Shown one piece after another: positions 43,066 through 51,890 of a stretch of DNA of 64,000 bases. The first letter of the stretch is position 1. Every line of letters starts with the position of its first letter. The notes beneath the pieces were generated by a model. It was not told the origin of the DNA. It was given only the letters and a program-made list of their open reading frames with translations, and ran no database searches. The DNA is taken from positions 806,001 to 870,000 of the forward strand of contig JAFKLR010000003.1 of assembly GCA_017304685.1 (NCBI GenBank), written 5' to 3'. Origin of the DNA: Sphingobacteriia bacterium (lineage in GTDB: Bacteria > Pseudomonadota > Alphaproteobacteria > Rickettsiales > 33-17). A program made the translations under genes and the position numbers.

Positions 43066-45588
43066 TTAAGTAAATAATCTGTTTAATTCTCTTAATAGTT
43101 CATTAACAGTTTTAATAATTTGAGTATTTGCTTCATAACCACGTTGAGCTACTACTAGCTTTGTTAATTCATCTGCAAGCTCTACGTTCGCTTGTTCAAG
43201 AGCGTTTGATTGTAGCGTACCTACACTTCCACTATTTGGTTTACGTAAGTTGAACGCACCAGCTTCTTGGTTAGATGCATATACGTTACCATCCTTTGCA
43301 GCCAATCCATCATAGTTAGGAAATTCACCTAATGGAATTTGGAAAAGTTTTTGTGAAAGACCATTACTATAGTTTGCGATTATATAACCGCTGCCATCTA
43401 TATCAATAGTACTTAAAAGTGCTGCGGACACACCGTTTTGCTCTACGAATTGTACGTTATAATCAGCATGAACTTGACTTAAACCGTCACGTAAACCGAT
43501 TACAGTAGCACCAACAGTACCAGCTGGTAAACCTGCAGTACCTAAATCTAAATTAATAGTACTTGCGATCGCACCATTAGTCCATGTAAGTGTAATTGGC
43601 GCAGTTAATTGAGAAGTTACGTTTCTTAAACTACCATCACCGTTAAATGTAATGTTACCATAAGCTACCATTCCGTCAGTTCTACCTGAAGAAATAACGA
43701 TGTCATCAGGATCAAGAGCATAAATTTCTGCAGCCCAAACGTTAGTTGCAACTTTTACAAAACTTATCCTGAAATCGTGACGCGCACCTAATGGATCGTA
43801 AACTTCAAAGTTACGGCTAAATTGTGGAACAACATCACCACCGGCCATATTATCTGCTGTAATACCAAGTGGATCATAAGCAGGCCCTGTAGGAGCAATT
43901 GTTGCAACACCTTTAGCAAGATCAGTATTAGATGCAAGCGTATCAACGTTACGAACCAAACCAAATTCAGTTAAAGGGTTTGTTGTAGCATTTGGTAAAG
44001 GATACCCATAGTCATACATAATGATACCTAATGGGTTTTTATTATAAATATATAAACTCGCATTTGCACTTGATGAACTTACTGTTGTTGCTGCAATTGT
44101 ATCAGTATCGTTAATCATTGTACGAAGACCCTGCAATGTTGTAAATCTTTGTACGTTACCAGGAAGCGCTGTTGCATCAGCTAAACCAAGTGTAGTTGGG
44201 AAGTCGGTACCAGTATACCCAAAAGTAATAGTGTCAGTATATGTATCAGATGAAATTGATAATCTACCGTTTAAAATATTTGCATTTAAACCAGCTGTTG
44301 CGTTAATTGCTGTTGCAAGAGTTGAAAGTGATTCAAATTGTCCTGCACCTGGAGGGCTGTTAAATGTGAAAGTAGACGTACCGCCAGATGGTGTTGTTAT
44401 TGTTAAAGTGTCAACACCCGCTGTAGGACCAACAAACACACCAGCAGCTGTGTTTTGACCAAACATCGGTGTTGCTGTAATATCCTCAGATGTTACTACA
44501 CCATCACCTAAAATAGCCGGAGCTGAAGCTGCAACGTTAAATAGACCTAAGCTACCTACCATTGTCGCTGCACCTACGTTTGCAAAAGTCATATTATCAT
44601 TTGCATCAATTGGACTTACCCATAATCTGTTGTTTTGAACTCTCGCTGTCATTCCTTGTGTGTTACTAATAGCTTGAGCAAGTGTTGCTAAGTTATTAAA
44701 GTAACCACTTGTAACATCTGGAGTACTTGTAGTAAATGTATAAGTTAATGTTCCTAAATTAGAAGTCGAAATAGTAAATTTATCACCATTAGTTAAGCCT
44801 GTAGTAAATACTTGAGTTGCGTTTGTTGCACCCATAATACCAAGAGTAACGTCATTACTGTATGATAAACCACCATAGGTGTACGTATATGTATTTGCAG
44901 CATCATTAATTTTTAAAGTTGCACCAATAGGTAGATTTGCATTAGGCACTAATATGTCTGACATATTAACAGCACTATTTTGAGTAGAAGTAGAAGGTAT
45001 GCGAATAGTTTGACCTGCACCTTGTAATACTCTTTCACCTGCATCTAAGTTCATTGAAAAGTCAACTTTAGTTGTTGCTGCTACCGCACCGCTTAAAGAT
45101 CTTAAGTTAACCGGGGTTAAACTGTCTAAAAGAGCGTTTGAAATTGTGTTAATATTACCTGGCTCACCCGGAATTCTTCCTTCGTTGTCAAGTTGCCATG
45201 CCATAAGTGTGTGACCTGCTGCATTTACGAAGTTACCAAGGTTATCCTGTCTAAATGAACCAGCACGAGTAAATAAGAAGTCACCGGTACCATCATTTCT
45301 ACTATTTACGACAATCATACCTTTACCAGATACCGCAATATCTGATACCACACCGGTAGATTGAATCATACCTTGATAATCAACTAGTTTTCTGTTAACG
45401 ATTTGAACACCACCACTTATATAGTTGTTCTTAGAGCTAGAACCTGTCACCATTGTTTTAAAGCTAACAGAACTAGCTTTATAACCAACCGTGTTACTGT
45501 TTGTAATGTTATCTGCGGCAGAGGCGATTGCCTGGCTTGTACCATGCATACCTGAAAGACCCGAGAAGAAAGCTCCATATAAAGCCAT
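43066..45588 (-). CDS. flgE: Flagellar hook protein FlgE, enlarged
   Basis: Forms the flagellar hook, exported through the flagellar type III apparatus. 840 aa, about twice the size of enterobacterial FlgE (~400). The conserved N-terminus (FFSGLSGMHGTSQAIASAAD, NITNSNTVGYKASSVSF) and C-terminus (GSVGTLQSNALEQANVELAD, ELTKLVVAQRGYEANTQIIK) form the D0/D1 domains. The middle has at least two similar Thr/Ala-rich beta modules (GTLTYTFTTSTPDVTSGYF; GGTSTFTFNSPPGAGQFES) that look like internal duplications. AAGGAG precedes the ATG. Last gene of the fliK-flgD-flgE operon, 11 bp after flgD. Confidence 0.93.
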   Translation of the reverse strand: MALYGAFFSGLSGMHGTSQAIASAADNITNSNTVGYKASSVSFKTMVTGSSSKNNYISGGVQIVNRKLVDYQGMIQSTGVVSDIAVSGKGMIVVNSRNDGTGDFLFTRAGSFRQDNLGNFVNAAGHTLMAWQLDNEGRIPGEPGNINTISNALLDSLTPVNLRSLSGAVAATTKVDFSMNLDAGERVLQGAGQTIRIPSTSTQNSAVNMSDILVPNANLPIGATLKINDAANTYTYTYGGLSYSNDVTLGIMGATNATQVFTTGLTNGDKFTISTSNLGTLTYTFTTSTPDVTSGYFNNLATLAQAISNTQGMTARVQNNRLWVSPIDANDNMTFANVGAATMVGSLGLFNVAASAPAILGDGVVTSEDITATPMFGQNTAAGVFVGPTAGVDTLTITTPSGGTSTFTFNSPPGAGQFESLSTLATAINATAGLNANILNGRLSISSDTYTDTITFGYTGTDFPTTLGLADATALPGNVQRFTTLQGLRTMINDTDTIAATTVSSSSANASLYIYNKNPLGIIMYDYGYPLPNATTNPLTEFGLVRNVDTLASNTDLAKGVATIAPTGPAYDPLGITADNMAGGDVVPQFSRNFEVYDPLGARHDFRISFVKVATNVWAAEIYALDPDDIVISSGRTDGMVAYGNITFNGDGSLRNVTSQLTAPITLTWTNGAIASTINLDLGTAGLPAGTVGATVIGLRDGLSQVHADYNVQFVEQNGVSAALLSTIDIDGSGYIIANYSNGLSQKLFQIPLGEFPNYDGLAAKDGNVYASNQEAGAFNLRKPNSGSVGTLQSNALEQANVELADELTKLVVAQRGYEANTQIIKTVNELLRELNRLFT

Positions 45589-45599
45589 AATAAATCTCC

Positions 45600-46346
45600 T
45601 TAATTAGTTGCTTCTGTTGTTTGTTGTTGCGCTAAATAAATACCTTGAATTTCATCTAATCCGATTTTATTGCCGTTACTTAAAATGAAATTGTATTTTC
45701 CTAATTCTTCTACCATTCCTAATACAGTAGCTCTTGATGTAGTAATTGCTTGCATAGGAGATCCAGTATCTTTATAAGCTTCTATTTCAATGCGATATAA
45801 ACCTTCTGGCAATCTTTGACCGCTATTATTTCTACCATCCCATTCATATGTATGCACACCAGATTTACGCTGAGCAGGGTCAACACCTGCAGTCTTTACA
45901 ACTTCACCGGATGAATTTATTATTTTAACTTTTAATCTTTCAGCATCATCTTGTATTCCGTAACTAAATTGCACGTTACCAATACCGAGCGCTTTAACAG
46001 CTTCGCTATAATCAACGTCTTTACCGATGTAATTAACAAGCGCAGCTCTTTCTTTTGCTTCTTCCATTTGAACTAGTTTTTCAATATTTTCATTCATACT
46101 TATTGTTTGCTCAGCTTGAGAAATAGCTACAATTTGTTGTGTCATTTGATTAGTATCAGCTGGGTTTTGTGGACTTTGGCTCTTTAATTGAGTTAATAAT
46201 AATTGTAAGTAAGCATCCCTATCTGCCATTAATTGCTCTTTTTTACCAGAACTTGAATCTTTTTTAATCGGTCTCATTGATGTCTGATGTGGTGTTGTGG
46301 AAGAATTAAGTCTTGCTACTGCACCTGGCTGATTAATTTCACTCAT
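45600..46346 (-). CDS. flgD: Flagellar hook-assembly scaffold FlgD
   Basis: Hook-capping protein needed for polymerising FlgE. 248 aa. The N-terminal region DRDAYLQLLLTQLKSQSPQNP followed by TNQMTQQIVAISQAEQ is diagnostic. The C-terminal part is the FlgD Ig/Tudor-like domain with HTYEWDGRNNSGQRLPEGLY. AGGAGA precedes the ATG. It lies between fliK (10 bp away) and flgE, a standard order. Confidence 0.95.
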   Translation of the reverse strand: MSEINQPGAVARLNSSTTPHQTSMRPIKKDSSSGKKEQLMADRDAYLQLLLTQLKSQSPQNPADTNQMTQQIVAISQAEQTISMNENIEKLVQMEEAKERAALVNYIGKDVDYSEAVKALGIGNVQFSYGIQDDAERLKVKIINSSGEVVKTAGVDPAQRKSGVHTYEWDGRNNSGQRLPEGLYRIEIEAYKDTGSPMQAITTSRATVLGMVEELGKYNFILSNGNKIGLDEIQGIYLAQQQTTEATN

Positions 46347-46356
46347 ATTTTTTCTC

Positions 46357-47886
46357 CTATACCCTTATATCTAAAACGTGATCACTTATGTAATTTCGAA
46401 TTATCAAATTATCTTGTTTCGCATCAATTCCAATATCATCTAAAGATCTCAAGAATTCCTTTTTATCTTCTAAAAATTCTCTGTTATCTTTTGCCTGCTG
46501 ATTAGTATCATTACGCAAGTTAAAGCTAATGTTATCAGAAGCAATTTTTATGCCATTTTCACTTAAAGATTTTTCTAAATGTTTAAAATCTCTTTGAATA
46601 AGTTCTAGAGTTTCTATTTTTTCTACTGCTATAGAAATTCCGCTAATTGATTCTTCATTCATCTTCATAGTAATTTCAACTTTACCTAATTCTTTTGGTT
46701 CAAGTTGAACTACAACTTTACTATTATTACCTTGAATATTTTTGATTACACTTAATCTGATTTGTTCGTGCGCTGGTAAAGTAGCTTCTGAAATTTTATC
46801 AATAGCATTTAAATCATTTTTTATATCATGCTTTAAAAAACGATGATCATCTCTAACAGCATTTAAATTTGTAACACTATTTGATTCTTGTACTTTAGAA
46901 ACTTCTTCATTATCAATTTTGGAAATTTCATTTTGAGATTTTTCAATTTTACTATTTATGTTTTCCTTTACCACATTCTCTACTTGGCGAGCTGAAACGT
47001 TAGCAAATTCGATTTTATTATTTTTTGTGTTTAATTCAGTTTCTTGATTCGGTATTGACTCTAAACTATTACTTTTCTTATCAATATTTTTATTATCACC
47101 TAAAACATCTTGTTCGTTATTCTGTATTTTAAATTCATCACTTACTTTAAGCGCATTACCCTCTTCAGCTTGATATTTACTACCAACTTCAAGGTTAGAA
47201 TCGGCACTTAAAATAACTGGTAAAACTTTTTTAGTTGGAGTATTTAAAGCTAACTCACCTGTATTATTTAAAGCTAAATCACTTGTATCATTTAAAGCTA
47301 AATCACCTATTTTATTACTTTCTATTTGATTTACTTTACCTACTTCAACTGCACTATCTTTAGCTTCATCTACATTTATTTTTTTATTATTTACATCAAG
47401 CAAACCTTCAAATTCTAATACTTCACTTGTAGTTTTTTCATTTAAATCGACATCTAGATTATTACCATGAGCATTTCTATTAATTTGATCTCTCACTGCA
47501 TCTTCTAAATTTATTTCATTAAATGAAATTTTACTTATTTCACCGTTAGAAGCTTCTAATTGATTACTTATTTGCTGCGCAACAATTTCCGGATTAACAA
47601 CAAGACCATATTGAATTGGAACTTCAATAACATCGTTTTTAGCTTCTTCTGCAATTAATTTATTTTGCTCTTCCAAACTTTCAGAAGAAAGTATAACCTC
47701 ACCTTCTTTAAGTTGCTTTAACGCCTCAGTAAATAAATTTTTAGGCTTACTATCTAAAATTTCAACATTTGCATCAACAGGAACAATTCCATTACTACCA
47801 ATACCTACGTTTACTTGTTGTCCATTAGGTACTTGCGTAATTTGCTGATTAGCGGTTATTACACTTCCTGTTGGCGCTATTAACAT
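46357..47886 (-). CDS. fliK: Flagellar hook-length control protein FliK
   Basis: Molecular ruler that stops hook growth and switches export specificity. 509 aa. The C-terminal Flg_hook domain is clear: VVVQLEPKELGKVEITMKMN and LELIQRDFKHLEKSLSENGI (~residues 385-450). The long N-terminal part is low-complexity, Asn/Glu/Lys-rich and probably disordered, with a short tandem repeat (GDLALNDTSDLALNNTGELA, ~195-215). GAGGG lies just before the ATG. First gene of the operon, directly downstream of a consensus sigma-54 promoter. Confidence 0.92.
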   Translation of the reverse strand: MLIAPTGSVITANQQITQVPNGQQVNVGIGSNGIVPVDANVEILDSKPKNLFTEALKQLKEGEVILSSESLEEQNKLIAEEAKNDVIEVPIQYGLVVNPEIVAQQISNQLEASNGEISKISFNEINLEDAVRDQINRNAHGNNLDVDLNEKTTSEVLEFEGLLDVNNKKINVDEAKDSAVEVGKVNQIESNKIGDLALNDTSDLALNNTGELALNTPTKKVLPVILSADSNLEVGSKYQAEEGNALKVSDEFKIQNNEQDVLGDNKNIDKKSNSLESIPNQETELNTKNNKIEFANVSARQVENVVKENINSKIEKSQNEISKIDNEEVSKVQESNSVTNLNAVRDDHRFLKHDIKNDLNAIDKISEATLPAHEQIRLSVIKNIQGNNSKVVVQLEPKELGKVEITMKMNEESISGISIAVEKIETLELIQRDFKHLEKSLSENGIKIASDNISFNLRNDTNQQAKDNREFLEDKKEFLRSLDDIGIDAKQDNLIIRNYISDHVLDIRV

Positions 47887-47928
47887 TTAACCCTCGTGTT
47901 AATATAAATTTTATGCTAAAAGTTAATA

Positions 47929-47944
47929 AGCAAATAACGTGCCA
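47929..47944 (-). promoter_or_regulatory. Sigma-54 promoter of fliK-flgD-flgE
   Basis: On the minus strand TGGCACGTTATTTGCT matches the RpoN consensus TGGCACG-N4-TTGC(A/T) at every fixed position, with GG and GC 10 bp apart. The expected start of transcription is near 47917, about 30 nt before the fliK ATG. Confidence 0.85.
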
Positions 47945-47964
47945 AATTTAATAAATTACTGAAA

Positions 47965-50028
47965 ATGAATGACTTTAGCTTTCTATTTGCAAATATAGAT
48001 ACCCTAAGAGGGGTAGGTGAAAAAACAAGAGATGCTTTACTAAGGCTTGGTATTGAAAAGGTAAAAGATTTACTTTTATATAAACCTCTTTGCGTTGATA
48101 GAAAAAAATATTTTACAGAAAATGAAAAAGTTGATCCATTAACAACTTATATTGTACCTATTAAAATTACTCATATACCTGAAACAAGAAATTTTAAGGT
48201 TAGTAAAAAAAATAGACTTATAATTAATGGGTTGAGTTATTCAACACCTATAATGCTTACGTTTTTTAATTTTACTCCCTACCATATTATTAATAAAATT
48301 AAGCTTAATGGTGAATATTTTTTTGTTGGCAAAATTACAGTTTTTAATAATAAATTACAACTTGTACATCCTGATTTTTATAACCAAGAACAATTAAGTA
48401 TTATAAGTCAGCTTGACCCAAAATATTCTTTAACATATGGCATAACTTCTAAAATGATTAACAATTTAGCAGAGCAAGCAATTATTAAAATTGCAAATTT
48501 GCCTGAATGGTTGCCACAAAGAATTTTAAAAAGTCTAAATTTTCCTGATTTTGCAACCTCATTAAAACAATTACATTTTTTAGAATATGAAAATAGTGAA
48601 ACTCATGCAAAAGCAATTGAAAGGCTTATTTTCGACGAACTTCTTGCTCATCATTTAACAATTAAAATTAGTAAATCAATTTCACAAACAAGCGTAAAAT
48701 CTTTAAACAAAATTGATCATCAACTTATTGAAAAAATAAAATTACATTTATCATTTAAACTTACTGTGGATCAAGAAAAGGTATTAGATGATATATTTAA
48801 AGATATTTCCAAACCTCATCCAATGTTTAGATTACTTCAGGGTGATGTAGGTAGTGGCAAAACTATAGTTGCATTAATTTCAATGGTTGCTTCAATTAGC
48901 CAGGGTGGTCAGGCAGTCATAATGGCACCTACTGACATTTTGGCAAAACAACATTTTGAAACTTTTAAACAAATTTTGGATAAATTTAATATACCGGTAG
49001 GACTTTTAAAAAGTGCAATGCCTGGAAAACAAAAACAAGAAACAATTAAACAATGTGAAGACGGCAGCATTAGAATTGTTGTAGGGACACATTCATTAAT
49101 ACAAGACAATATTATATTTAAAGATTTGAAATTTGTAGTAATTGACGAACAACATCGTTTTGGTGTTAAACAACGTTTATCTTTAAGCCAAAAAGGTGAA
49201 GCAGTTGACACAGTACTTATGACTGCAACCCCTATTCCACGCACATTAATGCTTGCAAATTATGGTGATATTGATGTTTCAGTAATTGCAGTAAAACCTG
49301 AAGGAAGAAAACCTATTGTAACTTCCAGCATGAGCATTGAACGATTAGAAGAACTTACTATTTCACTTAAAAAATTTTTAAATAATAAACAAAAAATTTA
49401 TTGGATCTGTCCACTTGTTGAGGAAATTGATACAGATGATTCTTTAACTTCGGTTAATGAAAGATTTGATTTTTTAAAAAAACATTTTGGTACTGAAGTT
49501 GCCATGGTACATGGACAAATGAAGAATTCGGAAAAAAATGAAATCATGGATCAATTCGCTTTTTCTGATCGTGTTAATATACTTGTTGCAACAACAGTAG
49601 TTGAAGTTGGCGTTAATGTTCCAAGCGCGACTTGCATTATTATTGAAAACGCTGAAAAATTTGGCCTTGCTCAGCTTCACCAACTTCGCGGACGTGTAGG
49701 TAGAAGTAGTCTAGAATCTTTTTGTGTATTATTATATGGCCCTCACGTTTCCGAAACCGCAAGAAACCGAATAAAAGCTATGAAAGAAAGTAATGATGGC
49801 TTTTATTTATCCGAAAAGGATTTAGAACTTCGCGGCGGGGGAGATATTTTAGGAACTAAACAAAGTGGAGATATGAGCTTTAGAATTGCTGAATTCCCTC
49901 GTGATTCACATTTGCTTGAAATTGCTCAACATGAAATTAATAATTACCCTCCGCAACATACTGAAAATTTAAGACTTTTATTAGAAATTTTCGATTATCA
50001 AGGCAGTTTAGAGCTTAAAAATGGGTAA
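47965..50028 (+). CDS. recG: ATP-dependent DNA helicase RecG
   Basis: Branch-migration helicase that regresses stalled forks and processes recombination intermediates. 687 aa. The N-terminal wedge domain carries the OB fold (YIVPIKITHIPETRNFKV). Helicase motifs: I GDVGSGKT (~293-300), Ia MAPTDILAKQHFE, II DEQHRFGVKQR (~394-404), III TATPIPRT, and VI QLRGRVGRS (~572-580). The C-terminal region LELRGGGDILGTKQSG is typical of RecG. It starts 21 bp from the sigma-54 element of the divergent fliK operon. Confidence 0.96.
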   Translation: MNDFSFLFANIDTLRGVGEKTRDALLRLGIEKVKDLLLYKPLCVDRKKYFTENEKVDPLTTYIVPIKITHIPETRNFKVSKKNRLIINGLSYSTPIMLTFFNFTPYHIINKIKLNGEYFFVGKITVFNNKLQLVHPDFYNQEQLSIISQLDPKYSLTYGITSKMINNLAEQAIIKIANLPEWLPQRILKSLNFPDFATSLKQLHFLEYENSETHAKAIERLIFDELLAHHLTIKISKSISQTSVKSLNKIDHQLIEKIKLHLSFKLTVDQEKVLDDIFKDISKPHPMFRLLQGDVGSGKTIVALISMVASISQGGQAVIMAPTDILAKQHFETFKQILDKFNIPVGLLKSAMPGKQKQETIKQCEDGSIRIVVGTHSLIQDNIIFKDLKFVVIDEQHRFGVKQRLSLSQKGEAVDTVLMTATPIPRTLMLANYGDIDVSVIAVKPEGRKPIVTSSMSIERLEELTISLKKFLNNKQKIYWICPLVEEIDTDDSLTSVNERFDFLKKHFGTEVAMVHGQMKNSEKNEIMDQFAFSDRVNILVATTVVEVGVNVPSATCIIIENAEKFGLAQLHQLRGRVGRSSLESFCVLLYGPHVSETARNRIKAMKESNDGFYLSEKDLELRGGGDILGTKQSGDMSFRIAEFPRDSHLLEIAQHEINNYPPQHTENLRLLLEIFDYQGSLELKNG

Positions 50029-50100
50029 GCACATTATAATTATTGACAAATAATTAACTTTTTAGTAATAATACAGAAATTTAATTTTACTTATTATTTC

Positions 50101-51453
50101 ATGTATACTTTTAACGATTTCATTCAACCAATTTTACAATTTACCGTTGATTTTACCTCGCAAGTATTAAGAACATTTGGCGAATCTTTTGCGCATAAAT
50201 TAATAAAAGAATATAATTCTTATGTTAAAGAAAAAATTGTTTCAAAAAATCATCAACATATTCATCTGCTAAAAAAATTAATAGCCTTAAAAGAAAAAAA
50301 TAATGATGAACAACCTTTACTTAATTTTGATTTTTTAAATGAATACGTTAAGAGTATTATAATGAATGAGTCAGAATTATCTGCACAATATAAAAATGCT
50401 TTAGATAAGTTTTATAAAAATTTTAGATTAAATATTAGAAATAATATTAAAAATACTATTCCTTTCAAAGAAACTTTAGAAAATGATTTAAAAGAATTTT
50501 TAAAAGTTACTTTTAATAATGCTAATGTTGATAATAATTTTATTAAAGAATATATAACTCAGATATGTGGGAAACAATTCTTAAATATCGAAGACAAAAA
50601 TGGAAAAGCAGCTTTAAAAAACCTTATAGATTCCCATATTTTATATAAAGCTTTCTTATTAGTGATTGTTTTTTTCATTAGTAAGTACGCTTTAAATTTA
50701 ATTAATAATGTATTTACACAAATATATGGAAAAGTTAGCGAGATTGAAAACCTTCAACCTTTACTTCAAAAATTAGAAAATTTCTATGATCATACCTCTA
50801 ATTATGGTCTACAATATTTTTTCAAGCTAATGCCTTATCTATCATCCATTTTAACTCAATTTTATTCTTCTTATCATTCTAATTTGAGTAATTCAAGTAA
50901 TGCGCTAACAGCAAAAGATATTAAAGATGAAGAAATTATTGAAAAATTATCTTATGCAATCGCAACTGAAGCCTTTGCTTATACAATGTTTCTTCATTAC
51001 AATTTAAAAGATCATACTATCTACACTAAATATAAATTAGAATCTCAAATTAGAGAACATTTAATTAGGGTTGCTGAGAATTTTAATGAGCAAAAGAAAA
51101 CACTAAGTTTAGTATATGATTCTATACCTGAATATTCAAGCATGGTATTTAGCAATATATTTAACGAGTTTTTTATAACCCACCATAATTATAGTGGTAA
51201 CAAACAATATTCAACAATTTGTTTAAGAAACTCAACAAATTTTGTAAAGCATTTAGAAATTCCTGAAGGTTCATATAATAAAATAAATGATTTAAACTTT
51301 TTTTGTTTTGCAATTAGTAAAAAAGGTAAATTTAGAACCATCATTTCTAATAACAATCCAAAATATGAAGGAAAAGCTGTATTTTCTTTTAGAGAACTTG
51401 ATAAACTCGTAATGAGTAACCCTCCAAAAGCAACAATTCTTTATCCTTTTTAA
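50101..51453 (+). CDS. Hypothetical membrane protein
   Basis: 450 aa, no recognised family. Residues 1-180 are helical and charged. Hydrophobic segments lie at ~180-205 (KAFLLVIVFFISKYALNLI) and ~236-258 (YFFKLMPYLSSILTQFY). The C-terminal 190 residues are soluble, with a compact-looking last part (SKKGKFRTIISNNNPKYEGK). A possible promoter, TTGACA at 50045 with TAATAA 17 nt later, lies 30 nt before the ATG. It follows recG on the same strand but likely as its own unit. The body plan is like that of the next gene. Confidence 0.65.
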   Translation: MYTFNDFIQPILQFTVDFTSQVLRTFGESFAHKLIKEYNSYVKEKIVSKNHQHIHLLKKLIALKEKNNDEQPLLNFDFLNEYVKSIIMNESELSAQYKNALDKFYKNFRLNIRNNIKNTIPFKETLENDLKEFLKVTFNNANVDNNFIKEYITQICGKQFLNIEDKNGKAALKNLIDSHILYKAFLLVIVFFISKYALNLINNVFTQIYGKVSEIENLQPLLQKLENFYDHTSNYGLQYFFKLMPYLSSILTQFYSSYHSNLSNSSNALTAKDIKDEEIIEKLSYAIATEAFAYTMFLHYNLKDHTIYTKYKLESQIREHLIRVAENFNEQKKTLSLVYDSIPEYSSMVFSNIFNEFFITHHNYSGNKQYSTICLRNSTNFVKHLEIPEGSYNKINDLNFFCFAISKKGKFRTIISNNNPKYEGKAVFSFRELDKLVMSNPPKATILYPF

Positions 51454-51513
51454 CAAAATTTGATCATTTTATTAAGCTATTGATTTAATGAATATAAAAA
51501 TCGGCCTGTGCAT

Positions 51514-51542
51514 TTGACAGAAAATTTTTAATTCATTAATAT
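51514..51542 (+). promoter_or_regulatory. Near-consensus sigma-70 promoter far from a gene
   Basis: TTGACA (51514-51519), 17-nt spacer, TAATAT (51537-51542). The next ATG is about 340 nt downstream, so transcription from here would make a long leader or a separate small RNA. Confidence 0.5.
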
Positions 51543-51547
51543 ACCTT

Positions 51548-51585
51548 TATGTATAAATTTTTACTGGAATTTGAGTTTATACATA
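51548..51585. repeat. 10-bp inverted repeat just after the promoter
   Basis: TATGTATAAA (51548-51557) and TTTATACATA (51576-51585) pair perfectly around an 18-nt loop. It would be at or near the 5' end of a transcript from the promoter at 51514. Confidence 0.4.
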
Positions 51586-51636
51586 AATCTTATTAAAATT
51601 TTTGCGCAAAAAAATTAAGGTTTTAATTTAATTAAA

Positions 51637-51650
51637 ATAGGCTAGCCTAT
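51637..51650. promoter_or_regulatory. 14-bp perfect palindrome, possible operator
   Basis: ATAGGCTAGCCTAT, with a GC-rich centre, in an otherwise AT-rich intergenic region 240 bp upstream of the gene at 51891. Confidence 0.35.
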
Positions 51651-51839
51651 ACTAATAATTATCTTATAAGTTTTTAAAATTTAATTTTAAATCAACAACT
51701 TAAATTTTTATTTAACCCTTTACCACTTAATATACTACATAAATTTTGAAGTAAACCTTATTTCAAAAAACCAAGGGGGTATTCTTTTTATTTTAAATAT
51801 TTAATTATATCGAAATCATAACATTATATTGCTCATATT

Positions 51840-51854
51840 TTAAACTTAAGTTAA
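51840..51854. promoter_or_regulatory. TTAA-N7-TTAA upstream of the 455-aa gene
   Basis: TTAAACTTAAGTTAA ends 36 nt before the ATG at 51891, a distance similar to those upstream of the repeat-family genes. The spacer sequence differs from theirs, so chance is possible. Confidence 0.3.
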
Positions 51855-51890
51855 AATATTAATATATACATAAATATATGAGTACATATC

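Larger units (their letters stand above)
51454..51890. other. 437-bp intergenic region with promoter, hairpin and palindromes
   Basis: It contains a sigma-70 promoter match (51514-51542) followed at once by an inverted repeat (51548-51585), a TTTTTGCGCAAAAA palindrome (51599-51612), a 14-bp GC-containing palindrome (51637-51650), an isolated GGGGG near 51775 and a CtrA-like box at 51840-51854. No open frame of note; it may encode a small RNA or a long leader. Confidence 0.5.
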
